Assembly: GCA_030544215.1 (NCBI GenBank)
Contig: JARZZO010000004.1
Span: 48,535,980 to 48,599,979 of the forward strand
DNA: 64,000 nt
From: Zantedeschia hybrid cultivar
Lineage: Eukaryota > Streptophyta > Magnoliopsida > Alismatales > Araceae
Direction: 5' to 3'
Under the pieces are notes generated by a model. The model was not told where the DNA came from. It saw only the letters and a list, made by a program, of their open reading frames with translations, and did not search any database. Positions 23,750 through 34,684 of the stretch are shown piece by piece; positions within the stretch are counted from its first letter, which is position 1, and each line of letters begins with the position of its first letter. The translations under genes were made by a program, and so were the position numbers.

Positions 23750-24688
23750 TTCTTTGTCTTTGCGATATGCCGAGTAACCCAGAGTCGACCCACCAATCAT
23801 TTGAATCAACTAAGGCAGTATTGCATTCTATTATGCCGATAAATTTTATCTTTTCAGTTTCTCTATTTCCTGGATATTCATTTTCACTTTTGTTCTCTTA
23901 TTTGTTGGGGCAATTAGCCTTAAAGTGGCCAAACCTCCCACAACCGTAGCAAGCACCAGTAGGAACCTTCTTTCCTTTATTTTGAAATTTATTTTTGAAT
24001 TGTAACTTTTGTGGTCCATTGAAATGATTATGGGCAATAGGCTTCCGGTGCGCAGTATTGACCTCTTTTACGTTCACCTCTTGTCTCTTTCTTCTAGCCG
24101 ATACAGCATGCTCAATTACTAGTCTAACTAGCGTATCCGTGATAGTTAAAGTGAAACCGCTCATTCTCAATCTTGTGGCTACTATATCGAGTGAAGGTGG
24201 TAAACTATTTAATATAATTCACTTGCATTTTCTCTGGAATTTCAGTTCCAGCAGTAGATAGATCATTAGTCATGACAATCATCTTGTTAATATACTCAAT
24301 TACGCTATCACTTTCTTGCATCTTACCTGTATTGTAACGATGCAAAAGGAGTTGAATATTCATCTCAAGTCTTGATATCATATTTCTCCTTGATAGTTTT
24401 CCATAGTTCATTGGACGTATTGTAAATTTCAAAAAACTTTATTAAGTTGTCATCAATGAACATGAGCATGAGACTCTTAGCATTTCTATCATCTGATAAC
24501 CATTGATCCCGCTTTCTTCTTTCCACATCGGTGGAATTATCACTAAGTTTCAAAACAGTGGTATCGATTACATATTCTATATTATCATGGATAAGTCCAT
24601 ATCTAATCTTCCGGTGTCACATATCATAATTGGTTCTATTTAACTTATCAAATTTTGTCAATTCCGAAACAATGAACTTACTAGCCAT
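23750..24688 (-). pseudogene. Copia gag and start of protease
   Basis: Gag starts at the ATG at 24688 (MASKFIVSELTKFDKLN). It runs through DNLIKFFEIYNTSNELWKTI, ENMQVNY-like blocks and a perfect CCHC zinc knuckle, CYGCGRFGHFKANC. A protease start, DWWVDSG, is seen near 23790. Stops occur after NYDM and in two later places. The CCHC spacing (CX2CX4HX4C) is intact. Confidence 0.8.
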
Positions 24689-25963
24689 TAGGACTAAAAT
24701 AATACTAGAAAATAAATAATTTAAATCGGTTATCATTTTTCAAATAAACATGATTAATATTATAGAAAAAATAAATTTAATGTTCATCTTAATTAATTTC
24801 AACATATTTTTGTGAATAATGTTATCAATTTTGTTCTATCTTATTTAATTTGTGAGTAAAATATATGAAACCTAAATTATGCAATAAAGACAAAGATATG
24901 CAAAGATTATAACAACAATAGTAAGAAAACTATAAAACTTTTAATAATACTAAAGTAAACAGGTTCTAAGGAGTGGATGGCAGAAAAGTTTAATAATGAT
25001 GATGGGGTAAAGATTTAAATCTCAACAAAATGCCTTACGTAAAGCTTTCAATACAGGTTATTACGGAACAATAAAAAATCCTACAAGTATCTTAGTATTA
25101 ACTTCTTGAAAATAAGAAAACGTATCAATGAAGTGAAAGAGATATTATATATTAAATATGGGTTGGTGGAGACAAGTTTGAGTGGGGCGCAAACAATTAT
25201 AGCAGGTACAATTACATTGAAACAAGAAAACACTAATATTTTTTTAAAAAAAAATCTTTTATTCTTACTTCAATGCACAACACACAGAAAGCATAATACA
25301 GAATACCTGTATGCCCTTTAAAAGTATTAGAAAATCAAAGATACAGATCTTATAAAAACAAACATTAAAAGAGTATTTGAATTAAATAGAGAAAAAGAGA
25401 GCACAGCCTTTTGACTGGTGATGGTTGGTGGGTGGTGTTAACTTTTGAAAAAGAGATAGTCATGACAGGAGCATTAAACCGAGCATTGTCCTTTAGCTAT
25501 TATGATTTGTTATATATATCAATTAAATATTAGTATGTGTGAGAGGCATTAAAACGAGTCTGACAAAAATATGTGTAAGAGATCAATTATAATGATGGGT
25601 AGGATTTCAAATGATTCAGGTGCAGAGCATGTCTTCTTCTTTCTGAAGACAGATTATGGGTTTTAAGCAAAACCTGGTTGACGAGAGGGAAGCCGGGGTG
25701 GCGATGGTGTTGCACAGCCGAAAGACGACCGCGAGGGCTACAAAGCCGATATGTGCTGTAACGGCGTGACGGTGCTGCAATGGCAGGGCGCAGTGGGCAG
25801 CGGAGCAAGACGTGGCGCAGTGGTGCCGCAGCTGTGTGACGAGGTGGAGCATGACGTGGTGATGCGGTTGCCGCGGCGGTGCTGGAGCGGCGGGGCGCGA
25901 CGGTGCTGCAGCGGTGGGGCGAGGCGGGCAGCGGCACGACAGGCAGCGGAGCGACGAACCGAC
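24689..25963 (-). other. Leader between primer site and gag of the copia element
   Basis: These 1.27 kb are unusually long for a copia leader. The left two thirds are AT-rich. The right third (about 25690-25960) is GC-rich, with tandem GGCGGGGCGACGGTGC-like repeats and meaningless open frames on both strands. A later insertion into the leader is possible. Confidence 0.5.
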
Positions 25964-25976
25964 GGCTCTGATACCA
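25964..25976 (-). promoter_or_regulatory. Primer-binding site of the copia element
   Basis: The minus strand reads TGGTATCAGAGCC one base after the LTR end, a perfect match to the complement of the initiator tRNA-Met 3' end. Confidence 0.9.
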
Positions 25977-25977
25977 A

Positions 25978-26178
25978 TGTTCGATCGCTCGGAGAGAGGG
26001 AGAAGAGAGAAAGAGTAAGAGAAGATTGTGGATTCCGATGGTTAACCTAAAGTTGGACTTCTACTTCATCCGTCATATCGTGAACATGGGAGACTAAGTT
26101 CATCTATTTGAATTTTGAATCCCAAGATAAAGATAAACTCCCGTTATTAGTGTGTTTGGTGGTCATCGCACTCTAACA
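25978..26178 (-). repeat. 5' LTR of the copia element
   Basis: On the minus strand it starts TGTTAGAGTGCG and ends GATCGAACA, 201 bp, and abuts the primer site. Its TGTT/AACA ends are inverted repeats. It aligns with the LTR near 20330-20578. Confidence 0.8.
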
Positions 26179-26262
26179 GTTGCCAGACATCAGACGTTAG
26201 TCGTCGGTCGAGGTTTGCGCAGTGTGCAGGACATGATTTTGTGCAAGTTTGAGAAACCAACC
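26179..26262 (+). repeat. Right copy of the copia flanking repeat
   Basis: It starts directly after the LTR with GTTGCCAGACATCAGACG and runs through TTGTGCAAGTTTGAGAAACC, matching about 20231-20317 in the same orientation. Downstream, 26300-26350 also resembles 20150-20200 (ACATGAGGACCATCGA). Confidence 0.7.
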
Positions 26263-28692
26263 TAGCTAGCACTGTAGGACGCAGCACACGCATGCAGGAC
26301 CGCATTGGTGCACTTGCTGCAGGGGCGAACATGAGGACCATCGAGGACCCCTTCTCATGAGAGGGAGGGAGGAGCATCAACGACGTAAGGGTGCTTTTGG
26401 AAACATTGCAAATGGGTCTTGTCAGTGACCGAGACAGGGAGCACGCCCGATTGCTCGCTGCTGCTTTCGACTAAGCACGGAGAGGATGGCACTATAGATC
26501 GAAGGTGGTGCTCGTACCTGCAGGCATCACGGCCGATGGGATCCTATCGGTGATAGAGATGAAGAGGACGTCCAGTGGCGGATGGGGTGCAGCAGATGAT
26601 GGTGATGTAGTCCTCATGTCTGATTGCTTTCACCGCTGCTACCGAGGGTTGGTGTCCGGTCTGTGAAAAAAGAAGCAGAAGAGCCAATCTTCTCCTTTTT
26701 GGTTTTCTAAGAAAGCAGGGCAGAGGTCACAAAGTATCCTAAGATTGTATTAGAGCATGCGTATCGTAAGACTTTCTTTCTTACATATCTTTTTATCTAA
26801 TTTTCTTTTTTTAAGGCTTTTTCTCCAACTATTAATAATACAAAAGTGATCTTAGATTCGTAATATTAGACATTGATAATGATGCATATTGCGATTAGCA
26901 AGTGATTCACTGCCGCTGCAAACGAACTGAAACGAAGAGAGGCAAGAGAGAAAGAAGCAAAAAAGATTAAAAAAAACTAATAAGAGAGAGAGAGAGAGTG
27001 GAATTGAGAAGGAGAGGGACACATGAATAAGTTAATGACTATTATTTTGCGAAGAATTTCGACTGACAGAACTTTAATAATTTAATTAGATAAATTTATC
27101 TTTACTATGGCCCTGTTTGGCAAAGCACGGAAGATATAGTTTTTAGGTATAAGTGGGAGACAAAAGGAGACAATAGGAATTAAATGGGAGACAAGGACAT
27201 TAAATGCCACTTTTTTAAAATAAAATATGATTTTTTAACTTTCAAAGTAAAGAGAGATAAGAAGAAAGAAAGAGACAAGAGAGAGAGAGAGAGAAAACTC
27301 ATAAAAGGTAGTTTTTTGAGTTTTTAAAAATGGCATAGATCTCATTAACTCATTAAAAATCAATATGAATTTTTTTACTTTTCCACCCTATCGTCAAGCA
27401 TAACCTAAAGCCTTGAAGTGCTTCCTCAATATACTTGCGAGTAACACTGACTGTAATGTCTCAAGATGAACTGTCATCCAATCGGCAAATGAGACGGTAC
27501 ACAATGATTACATAACTCCTGTTCTTAGGAGTACAGCAGAATTTAAAATCTACATATCAGTCTAATCTCTACACAGTTCCAATAGCAATTAAGGATAATA
27601 CTTGCTGCATTAGATCGAAAGTTAGGTCAGTCCGATTATGACCCCGACACCTTTTGTATAGGTTGCTCCTTATCGGACAATGGAGTTCGATTTTTTATGT
27701 TTAAAATTTTTTTAGATCATCTGATAGAAAATCAGTCTATATGGATGTAATGACCATGATGAAGCCGACCTAAATAAAATTTAAAAAGACATTGGACTAC
27801 ACCCTCACCGCACACGGTGCAGTGAGTATTACTCAACAATTAATGTCCTTGGGACATCCAAGGAGTATAGTCAACGGTCACGAAACTTGGAGTATGTTCA
27901 CAATTCCGTATCTCATCCTGTGGCCTTATTTGATTGAAAACAACCGGCTAACTCTAGTCGTCATTGTTTAGACTAGTTGTGAAGATCTCTGAGTCAATGT
28001 GAACGCTAGACTTTAGCATTTGGTAAAACTTTTAATGAGAAGTTACCGGTAGCTCCTAATGTAATATTGATAAAACTTTTAATTAGAAGTTACCGGTCTG
28101 ATATTAACGATAACAGCAAGGAGGGAATTCACACAATGAAGTGAAGGCGGCACCAAGATCGGCAAGATCTCGGAGCCGAAGGGGTGGGTGTGGGCAGGAG
28201 TGTCAATGGAGCCGGCCAGTTCGTGGTCCAGTCCAACTCAACCATAACTCCTTCACCTGATGGCTTGTTGGTAGAAGGTCTTTGGGTCTTTAATTATTAA
28301 GTTCAATTGAGCTAAAACCCAATCATCTTTCCTCAACATTAATAATATATATTTCAAAACTAATGTTCTAGCAAAACATGACATTGCCCATCTCTTTTTG
28401 TCGGACTTAACTACACTAGACACAAGAGACATTGGCCCATCCGATCATAGAAGGAACCTCATTCGAAGTAGTTCTTTTGGCAGTATGGCATTCTTCTTAC
28501 GCAACAAAATCTCCCACACATCATGCACCCATTCAAGAAAAAAAAGCATGATTTGTTCAAATCAGAAGAGATAAGATCGTAAAAATAAAATTTTCTCGTC
28601 AGATTTTGTGAAAGGTGTTAAAGATGGCACTATTTTATCACGGATATATGTGGGACCACCGGAAAAAGAATACACCATACGTGTTTTTTTTT
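26263..28692. other. Intergenic stretch
   Basis: No gene recognised. A GGCCCTGTTTGGCAAAGC sequence at about 27112 looks like a DNA-transposon end, but I found no partner. GA-rich runs occur near 26980 and 27280. Confidence 0.4.
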
Positions 28693-29136
28693 AGGGATAA
28701 TTATATATAAAATCATAAACGAAATTATATTTTTGTCTATCTTATTTTTTACATTATTTTTAATAACTTTGTTGCATGGCAATTATTACAAGCTGTTGCA
28801 TCGGCTGACTATCAATTAAACATCTCTTATTTAACCTTCATTAAGTTTTAACTAAAGTTGAAAAAGTCTAAAATATCTTTATTCTTATTTCATCTCTTTT
28901 TCCATCCATCTTCCTGCGTCTCTTTCTCTACCTTTGACGCAATGTAATAATAAAAAGAACACTTTGTAAAAATATTTTTATCTAAATATTAAATTTAATA
29001 GTTAAAAATGAAATACTTATTATATCCTTGATGAAAGTCATTATTACGGTGAGTGAAGTTATTTATAATAATATAAAAAATAATATAGACAAACTTATAG
29101 TTTATTTTTAATAGGATTACATATATAATTATCTTT
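28693..29136. repeat. AT-rich MITE-like element with about 80-bp inverted ends
   Basis: The end at 28693-28772 pairs with 29055-29136 in reverse complement, sharing GATAATTATATAT, TTTGTCTAT and ATTATTTTTTA. About 280 bp lie between. No coding capacity. The long inverted ends and small size fit a MITE; the family is not determined. Confidence 0.65.
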
Positions 29137-29308
29137 CTTTTTAATATTGTTGGCACGACTAACTAGATATGTACACGCGTATATATGAGACTAAGGTATA
29201 ATTCTAGACAAAACTCAATATTTTCCCTTCATAGAGATATAGTTTCATATAATATCAAGAATTGGCAATTTTAAATCCAAGTCTATCTTACCTGGGAGAA
29301 AATAATTC

Positions 29309-29316
29309 TATAAATA
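29309..29316 (+). promoter_or_regulatory. TATA box candidate
   Basis: A perfect TATAAATA lies about 590 bp upstream of the ATG at 29902 in otherwise AT-rich DNA, just before base composition turns GC-rich. It would imply a long GC-rich 5' UTR. Confidence 0.35.
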
Positions 29317-29901
29317 AAAAAGTAATATCCGTGATACATGTGGATCTAGCAATAAGAAAGATTTTAAGACTTCCGACAGACTTAAATCGTCACTTCCAAA
29401 TAGGATTGTGCGATCGATGCAGGTGCAGCCAGCGGAGAATATTTGATTTTAAAAAAGTTTGAAGAGACTGTTTTGATCACGTTTCCCCAGACAGGGCGGG
29501 CGTGATCGAGCACGCCGCCGCCACGGGACGCCGCGCGGCGCCCACGCGTCGCGGTTCCAGTTCCCGTGCTCTTTTTCTACTGCTCCTCCTCCTTTCTGAT
29601 GCCACTTTTTCGCCACGGCCTCTCCTGTCTGGTTCGTCTCCCCTGGTCGGCGGCCCGCCGGATTCTTCTCTTCTCATCCCCGTCCCATATTTTTCACGCG
29701 GAAGGGGGCGGTGCCGCACAGCCACACGCTACTAAGAGGACAGGGCCGTGGGGACGGGCTCGGCTTTTAGACGAAGCGCCGGGTCCACCATGGATGATGG
29801 GTCGCCATGGCCCATGGCGGAGGGAGATCGAGGGCGGCGTACGTAGAGGAGAGGGCGGCGTGGTGGGTCGCGGGGGACTGAGAGGGCCGCCTGCAGCACC
29901 C

Positions 29902-30276
29902 ATGGGGTGGTTGTTGTTGTTGCTGAGGAAGAAGGGTCGGCGGGGCCGCGTTTGCGTGCTGCTGGGGCTGGCCTGCTGCTCCCCGGTGCTCCTCCCGCTT
30001 GTGCTCCTACTCTCCTTCCCGATCTTCCTCTTCGTGCTGCTTGCGCTCTGCGTGCGCTCCGGCTCCGACGCTTGCACTACTCCTGCCTGCGGAGGCGCTG
30101 TGGCATTCGGATGCGGGGTGAAAGGGGGCGAAGAGGAGGCGCCGGCGCCGCCGCCGCTGCTGCGGCGGTACCTGGAGGACCAGCTGGGGCTCGTGGGGTC
30201 CTCCGTCGTGTGGGGTTGCTGTGGGGATGGAGACGGTGGCGGCGGCGCCGGCGACGGCGTAGGCGAGGGGTGTTAA
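29902..30276 (+). CDS. Small membrane-anchored protein of unknown function
   Basis: The 124-residue frame starts MGWLLLLLRKKGRRGRV. It has a hydrophobic span of about 30 residues (about 28-57: CVLLGLACCSPVLLPLVLLL onward) preceded by a basic cluster, so it would sit in a membrane with the short N-terminus on the positive side. A small Cys/Gly-rich part follows, then LLRRYLEDQLGLVGSSVVWG and a Gly/Asp-rich tail. The LLRRYLEDQL block looks like a conserved motif rather than low-complexity filler. I do not recognise a named family and assign no function. The frame is open further upstream to an ATG at 29566, but that part is low in complexity. The start at 29902 has G at +4. The region stands out as GC-rich against AT-rich surroundings, as for a genuine gene. 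An intronless gene or a pseudogene are both possible. Confidence 0.5.
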   Translation: MGWLLLLLRKKGRRGRVCVLLGLACCSPVLLPLVLLLSFPIFLFVLLALCVRSGSDACTTPACGGAVAFGCGVKGGEEEAPAPPPLLRRYLEDQLGLVGSSVVWGCCGDGDGGGGAGDGVGEGC

Positions 30277-31810
30277 CGGTCAGGTGTTGAGAGATAGAGA
30301 GGGCTCCCAAATCGATTTCTTTTCTTCTCCCCTGTTCTTTAGTTTGTTCTTCTTCTTTGCATGTGGATAGAAATCGTAGAGTTCTGTGTTCCCTTTTTTT
30401 CTTTTCCTTTTTTGTGCGTGCGAATCCGTTTTTAGCAGATGTACTTTGTGAGACAGAATGACAATTTTGGGAGTAGAAGAAATCAGGAAGGAATTTGATT
30501 CGGTGGCCTACATTTTTCTTGTTCTTATTTTGAATAAAATATATATATTTTTAAAAAGAGATATTTATGTATACCATCCTAATATTTACTATTATTATTT
30601 GTCTTACACACTTAATAGATGTAAAATTGGATGACCTCTACGGTTAAGTGGGTGAAACACAATTTTAGGTAAATAAAAACACAAGGTCTACGATCTTTTT
30701 ATCTTTGATTAGTTAACGCAAATAAAAACGGATAAAAATTTTAAACTCACTTTCTTAACGGATATGGAAACATATAATCTTGTTTCTAAAACTACTATCC
30801 AAAATTATTCGTAAATATGTATTATTATATTTTAATATCGTTATACATCTTATTATTCTTTTATTTTACTTGTCTTTTAAGGATGTTGCAGACTTTTAAG
30901 TGAGAAAATTTTATTTTAATATGATTTAATTGGACTGTTATTTTTATGATGTATTATTAATAAAAGAATTTAATTTGAGTGATTTGTGTTTCTTAAATAA
31001 TAGTTATTTTCTGTGTATATTTTGCTTCAAGTGGAGAGTTAATAGTAAATTTGCACTTGAAATTTGACTTTCATAGCTATTTTTATTAACCGTTAATTAC
31101 TTGATAATATACCGAAAATCACTTCTATCTAGATATTAAAAAGTAATTTCAGTACATCCGTTTCTGATAATTATAGGATAACTAACAGATACATCTAGAT
31201 ACAAAAGCAAATAGCACTATCTCTACCGTTCTCAAGCCATTAACACCCCTATGAGGTGCAGTGTATCTTAAATATTGCACGCCAACCGATCTACTATTCA
31301 GATGACAATTATAATGGCAAGCATTTCTCTATTTTTTTGGTCTCCTGAAGACGTTACAATTCTATCATATGTTTCGATTAAATCACAATTCTTAAAAGAA
31401 TCTTCAAAAATTTGTGAATATATGGTGGTTTAATTGTGATTTAAGCATTTACTTTTCAAACAAAATAAGTTATTTTTATATTAAGCATTTTTAAAATTTA
31501 TATTCTACTTTAAAACTAAACTTTGTATGTTAACGGTTTTGTATCTTTCAAGGAAGCTTTCTAATATTTTGCTACTTTGAAGTCTCTTTTAGTGCTGATT
31601 TTTCCTAGGTCCCTCCCTACTTCGTAACATTGCATGCTCTTATTAAGCAAATAAGAAAAATAAATTTACGACTGTAAAAAAAATAAAAAATGAAAGGACA
31701 CGATAGGATAGACTCACACCAGTCCTGACGGTGCCCTCGACGCTGCCCTTTAAAGGAAAAAAAATTCAACTACCAGAACCTATTGCGGGTGATCTCGACT
31801 TCGAAAGCCA
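30277..31810. other. 3' flank with AATAAA signal, then AT-rich intergenic DNA
   Basis: An AATAAA at 30533-30538 lies about 260 bp after the stop codon and could serve the 29902-30276 gene. The rest is AT-rich with nothing I can support. Confidence 0.4.
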
Positions 31811-32700
31811 TCATCCTCCTTCACGAAAGCCTAAGGAACAAACTTTCGATTGGTAGTGGGGGATGAGACGGGTAGGCCGGTGGTGGCCACGCAGCTGTAG
31901 CAGGATGGTGTGGGAGGGCTGGCCTGGGGGAATCCGGTGGCGGCCTAGGGAGGCCGATGGTGGCCGCCCAACTGCAACAGGATTGTGGGGGAGGGCTGGC
32001 GTGGGGAGGCCACTGGCGAAAGGGGGAGGGGGGTTGGCGAGGTGGGGGAGGTCGGGGAGGTCACTGGCCAAAGGGGGACGCCCGCCGGGGACGGGGGTTG
32101 GCCAAGTGAGGGAGATCTAGGAGCAGGCAGTGGAGGGCAGCGGGAGTAGGCGGAGGCAGGCTGGCGGGAGCAGAAGGAGGCAGGTGGAGGCCGGGGGGTG
32201 GCGGCAGATCTGGGAGCAGGCGGAGGCAAGCCGTCCGTGGCAGCTCTGGGAGCAGCCGAGAAGACGGAGGCAGGCCTGCCTGGAGCCGGACTGGCGGAGG
32301 GGGATGATGGAGGCGGCGGCGGATCGTAGCAGATCCTGGAGGTGGCACTGGAACCGGAATAGTGGAGGGAGCTGATGGAGGCGGCGGCGGCGGATCGAAG
32401 CAGACCTTGGAGGCGCAACTGAAGCCGGACTGGCGGAGGGGGGTGATGGTGGTGATGGCAGCTCGGCGGCGGCAGATCCTGGAGGTGCGGTGCGGGCGCA
32501 CAGCGGTAGCAGCACAAGGGCAAGCCTTGCAGCTGGGCACTCCGCTGGCCGCAGGGGGGGCGAATGTGAGATTTCCGTTACCGCTCCGCTGGCCTTGCCG
32601 CTCGGCACTGAGGCACGCTGGCCGCGGGGAGACGGGTAACCGGCGTTCTGGGCTGGGGTTTTGGTTTTTGACCAAGGTGTCGTTTGGTACGTCTTAAACC
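31811..32700. repeat. GC-rich degenerate minisatellite block
   Basis: Recurrent modules such as GGCGGAGGCAGGC, GATCTGGGAGCAGGC, GCCGGACTGGCGGAGGGGG and GATGGAGGCGGCGGCGG fill this block. Open frames exist in most frames on both strands (proline- or glycine-rich), as expected from the composition, so none is called as a gene. It begins and ends sharply against AT-rich DNA. The right edge is near a GGTGTCGTTTGGTACG sequence at about 32674 that resembles a transposon end. Confidence 0.6.
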
Positions 32701-33480
32701 CTGTAACGCCGTAAACAGCCGCGGAAGGATGTTTTAATTACTGTAAATTATTTTATGATATCCTTTTTTACGTTTGATAGATCGTAAATTGACGAATTTC
32801 AAAATTGATGGACTTTTAGATTCTTTTTTAGTTAACTTTAATTTACAATTTATCATAAATTGAAATTAATAATTTTAAAATTAAAAATATTACTTTTGTT
32901 AATGTTAAAATCGATAATTTCAAAATTAAAATTTATGACATTTTAAACTAGCCCCATGTAATGTTCGGTATGAAACCTATCAACCCTTATATCTCAAATT
33001 TAACGGATGTATTTAAATTCTTACACAGGACGAGTATCTGACGGAGCAAATACAAGATTTAATACAAAAGATATAATGTCCTTATGATGAGTACATAACA
33101 TGAGGGAGATAGAAGTGCATTAAAGTAAGAGAGAGAGAGATATGCAAACTTTTATCCTTAAAAACTAATAATTCACATGCATCCATCCGAGATCCACACA
33201 CACATCACCACATGACGTATACACAAGTGTATATCCATGACTATAGGTGTCTTTTATCCACTCAACACATCACATGAGTTAGATTAAAGTTTTTGAAAAT
33301 AAATAATTTTGACTTCCAACAACTAAGGTCCAATTAAAATTGGATTATTTGAATTTCAAAGACTTTTCATTTTAAGCATGTTTTTAAATTCTAAATTAAA
33401 AAGTAATTAACACATCAAACATGTGCAAGCAATCTAAAATTAATCAGTCTATAATATTCCATGCAATATTAGAACATTTC
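32701..33480. other. AT-rich intergenic stretch
   Basis: Contains AATTTCAAAATT-type short repeats near 32795-32930. No gene seen. Confidence 0.4.
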
Positions 33481-33490
33481 TAATAAATGA

Positions 33491-33667
33491 GAATTAATCT
33501 AACAATTAGATTAACTAAGAATAAGTTAATTATTGATCTAACACCTTAGATCAACAATTAACCAATTAATCTAACAACTTAGATTAACATTCTTTAAGTT
33601 AATTATTATATAATAATTTATATTAACAAATAACACTTAATTAACTAATCTAACATCTTAGATTGAC
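33491..33667. repeat. Cluster of small palindromes (ATCTAACA..TTAGAT)
   Basis: At least four short inverted repeats sit within 180 bp: AATCTAACAATTAGATT, GATCTAACACCTTAGATC, AATCTAACAACTTAGATT and AATCTAACATCTTAGATT. The arms are 6-8 bp with loops of a few bases. Spacing is irregular. Confidence 0.75.
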
Positions 33668-34510
33668 AATTAAACTTTAACAAAAATTGTTAATCATAAG
33701 GAATCATATTCCCTTATAAAGCAAGGGCCCAATTTAAATAGAACAAGTTAATTTAAAATTTAAAACTATTTTAAGATAAAAAATAAATTTATATTTTCTT
33801 ATTTAAATTGGCCCTTGTTATTCATTAAAGGGCTAGATAGGCTAGGGCTGGGCCTTGGCTTGGGTCAACCTGAGCCCAGCCCAACGGAAGGGATCGGACC
33901 CAAGCCGCCCAATAGGGCCGGCTTGGTTCGACCCCCCTGTTGGGCTAGCTCGATCCATTTGGCCGAGCTAGGCCCAGTTGGGGCCTAGCCTCTATTGCTC
34001 CTAGGGAAACCCTAGCTGCCCCCCCTCCCCCCCCCCCAACAGATTCCCTGCCCGACAGGGAGTCCTAGTTGAGGGGACTCCTTCTCCATGGAGGAGTCCG
34101 GCACCGTAATCCCCCCCCCCCCCTTGTGCCCCTTTTCTCGCCAGACATCAAGAATAAGAAGGAGAGAGGGGCCCAACCTGATGGCCATGGACGGCCGTGC
34201 ATGGCCTGTCTGGCGCCGCCATCTATCCCCACACCAGCAACGAGGCCAATGGTGACCAACGAGGCCTCCTAGTCATACCAGGGCCACCGGCCACCTCCCC
34301 ATCACAACCCGCGTTCCTCATCCGATGAAGAATGCCAAGAACCTGTACTAAACATAATTTTTATGCAGAAAATTTTGCGATCCAATCGTTGTGTTCATCT
34401 TATGGATACTAATCTAACAAAAAAATTGATTTCGTGCATGATATATAAACTAGAATAATTAATTATAGATATCTAAACAGACGAAGAAACAGTAGAACTT
34501 AGTTCTGATA
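33668..34510. other. Intergenic stretch with retroelement-like composition
   Basis: A weak inverted pair (GGGCCCAATTTAAAT near 33726 and ATTTAAATTGGCCC near 33801) flanks an AT-rich core. 33840-34060 is a GGGCTGGGCC-rich, C-tract-rich block of the kind found in plant LTR elements, but no boundaries or proteins were recognised. Confidence 0.35.
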
Positions 34511-34684
34511 CTACTATAAAGATCTCTCCATGCGGGAACGGTCAACGCAACAGAAACAAAAATAAAGATTAACATGTATCCGTGTTGTTTGATTTTTGTT
34601 CTTCGAATTGAATTGGGAACGGGTTAATCTTTGTTTTTGTTTATACTGCGTTAACCGTTCTCACGTGGAGAGATCCTTACAGGT
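34511..34684 (-). repeat. Inverted-repeat LTR-like unit with a primer-site-like motif
   Basis: Arms of about 60 bp (34511-34571 and 34623-34684) are reverse complements, sharing GGAGAGATC and TTAATCTTT(G/A)TTTTTGTTT. On the minus strand the unit begins TGTAAGGATCTCTCC and is followed past its end by AGTAGTATCAGAAC, close to TGGTATCAGAGC. It could be a short LTR or TRIM end that folds on itself, or a MITE. Confidence 0.5.

Larger units (their letters stand above)
20330..26178 (-). mobile_element. Degenerate Ty1/copia retrotransposon
   Basis: On the minus strand the order is LTR (26178-25978), primer site, a leader of about 1.3 kb, gag, protease, integrase, reverse transcriptase, RNase H, 3' LTR (20578 to about 20330). 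The order integrase before reverse transcriptase defines copia. Almost every domain has frameshifts or stops, and the two LTRs differ by many substitutions and an indel of about 55 bp, so the copy is old. Confidence 0.9.

Noticed and set aside
29566..29901. Upstream extension of the small membrane protein to 236 residues
   Set aside because: The added part is low in complexity; the start at 29902 has a better context and a sensible N-terminus.
31811..32697. Several 80-200-codon frames on both strands
   Set aside because: GC-rich repetitive DNA with open frames everywhere and no domain or splice logic.
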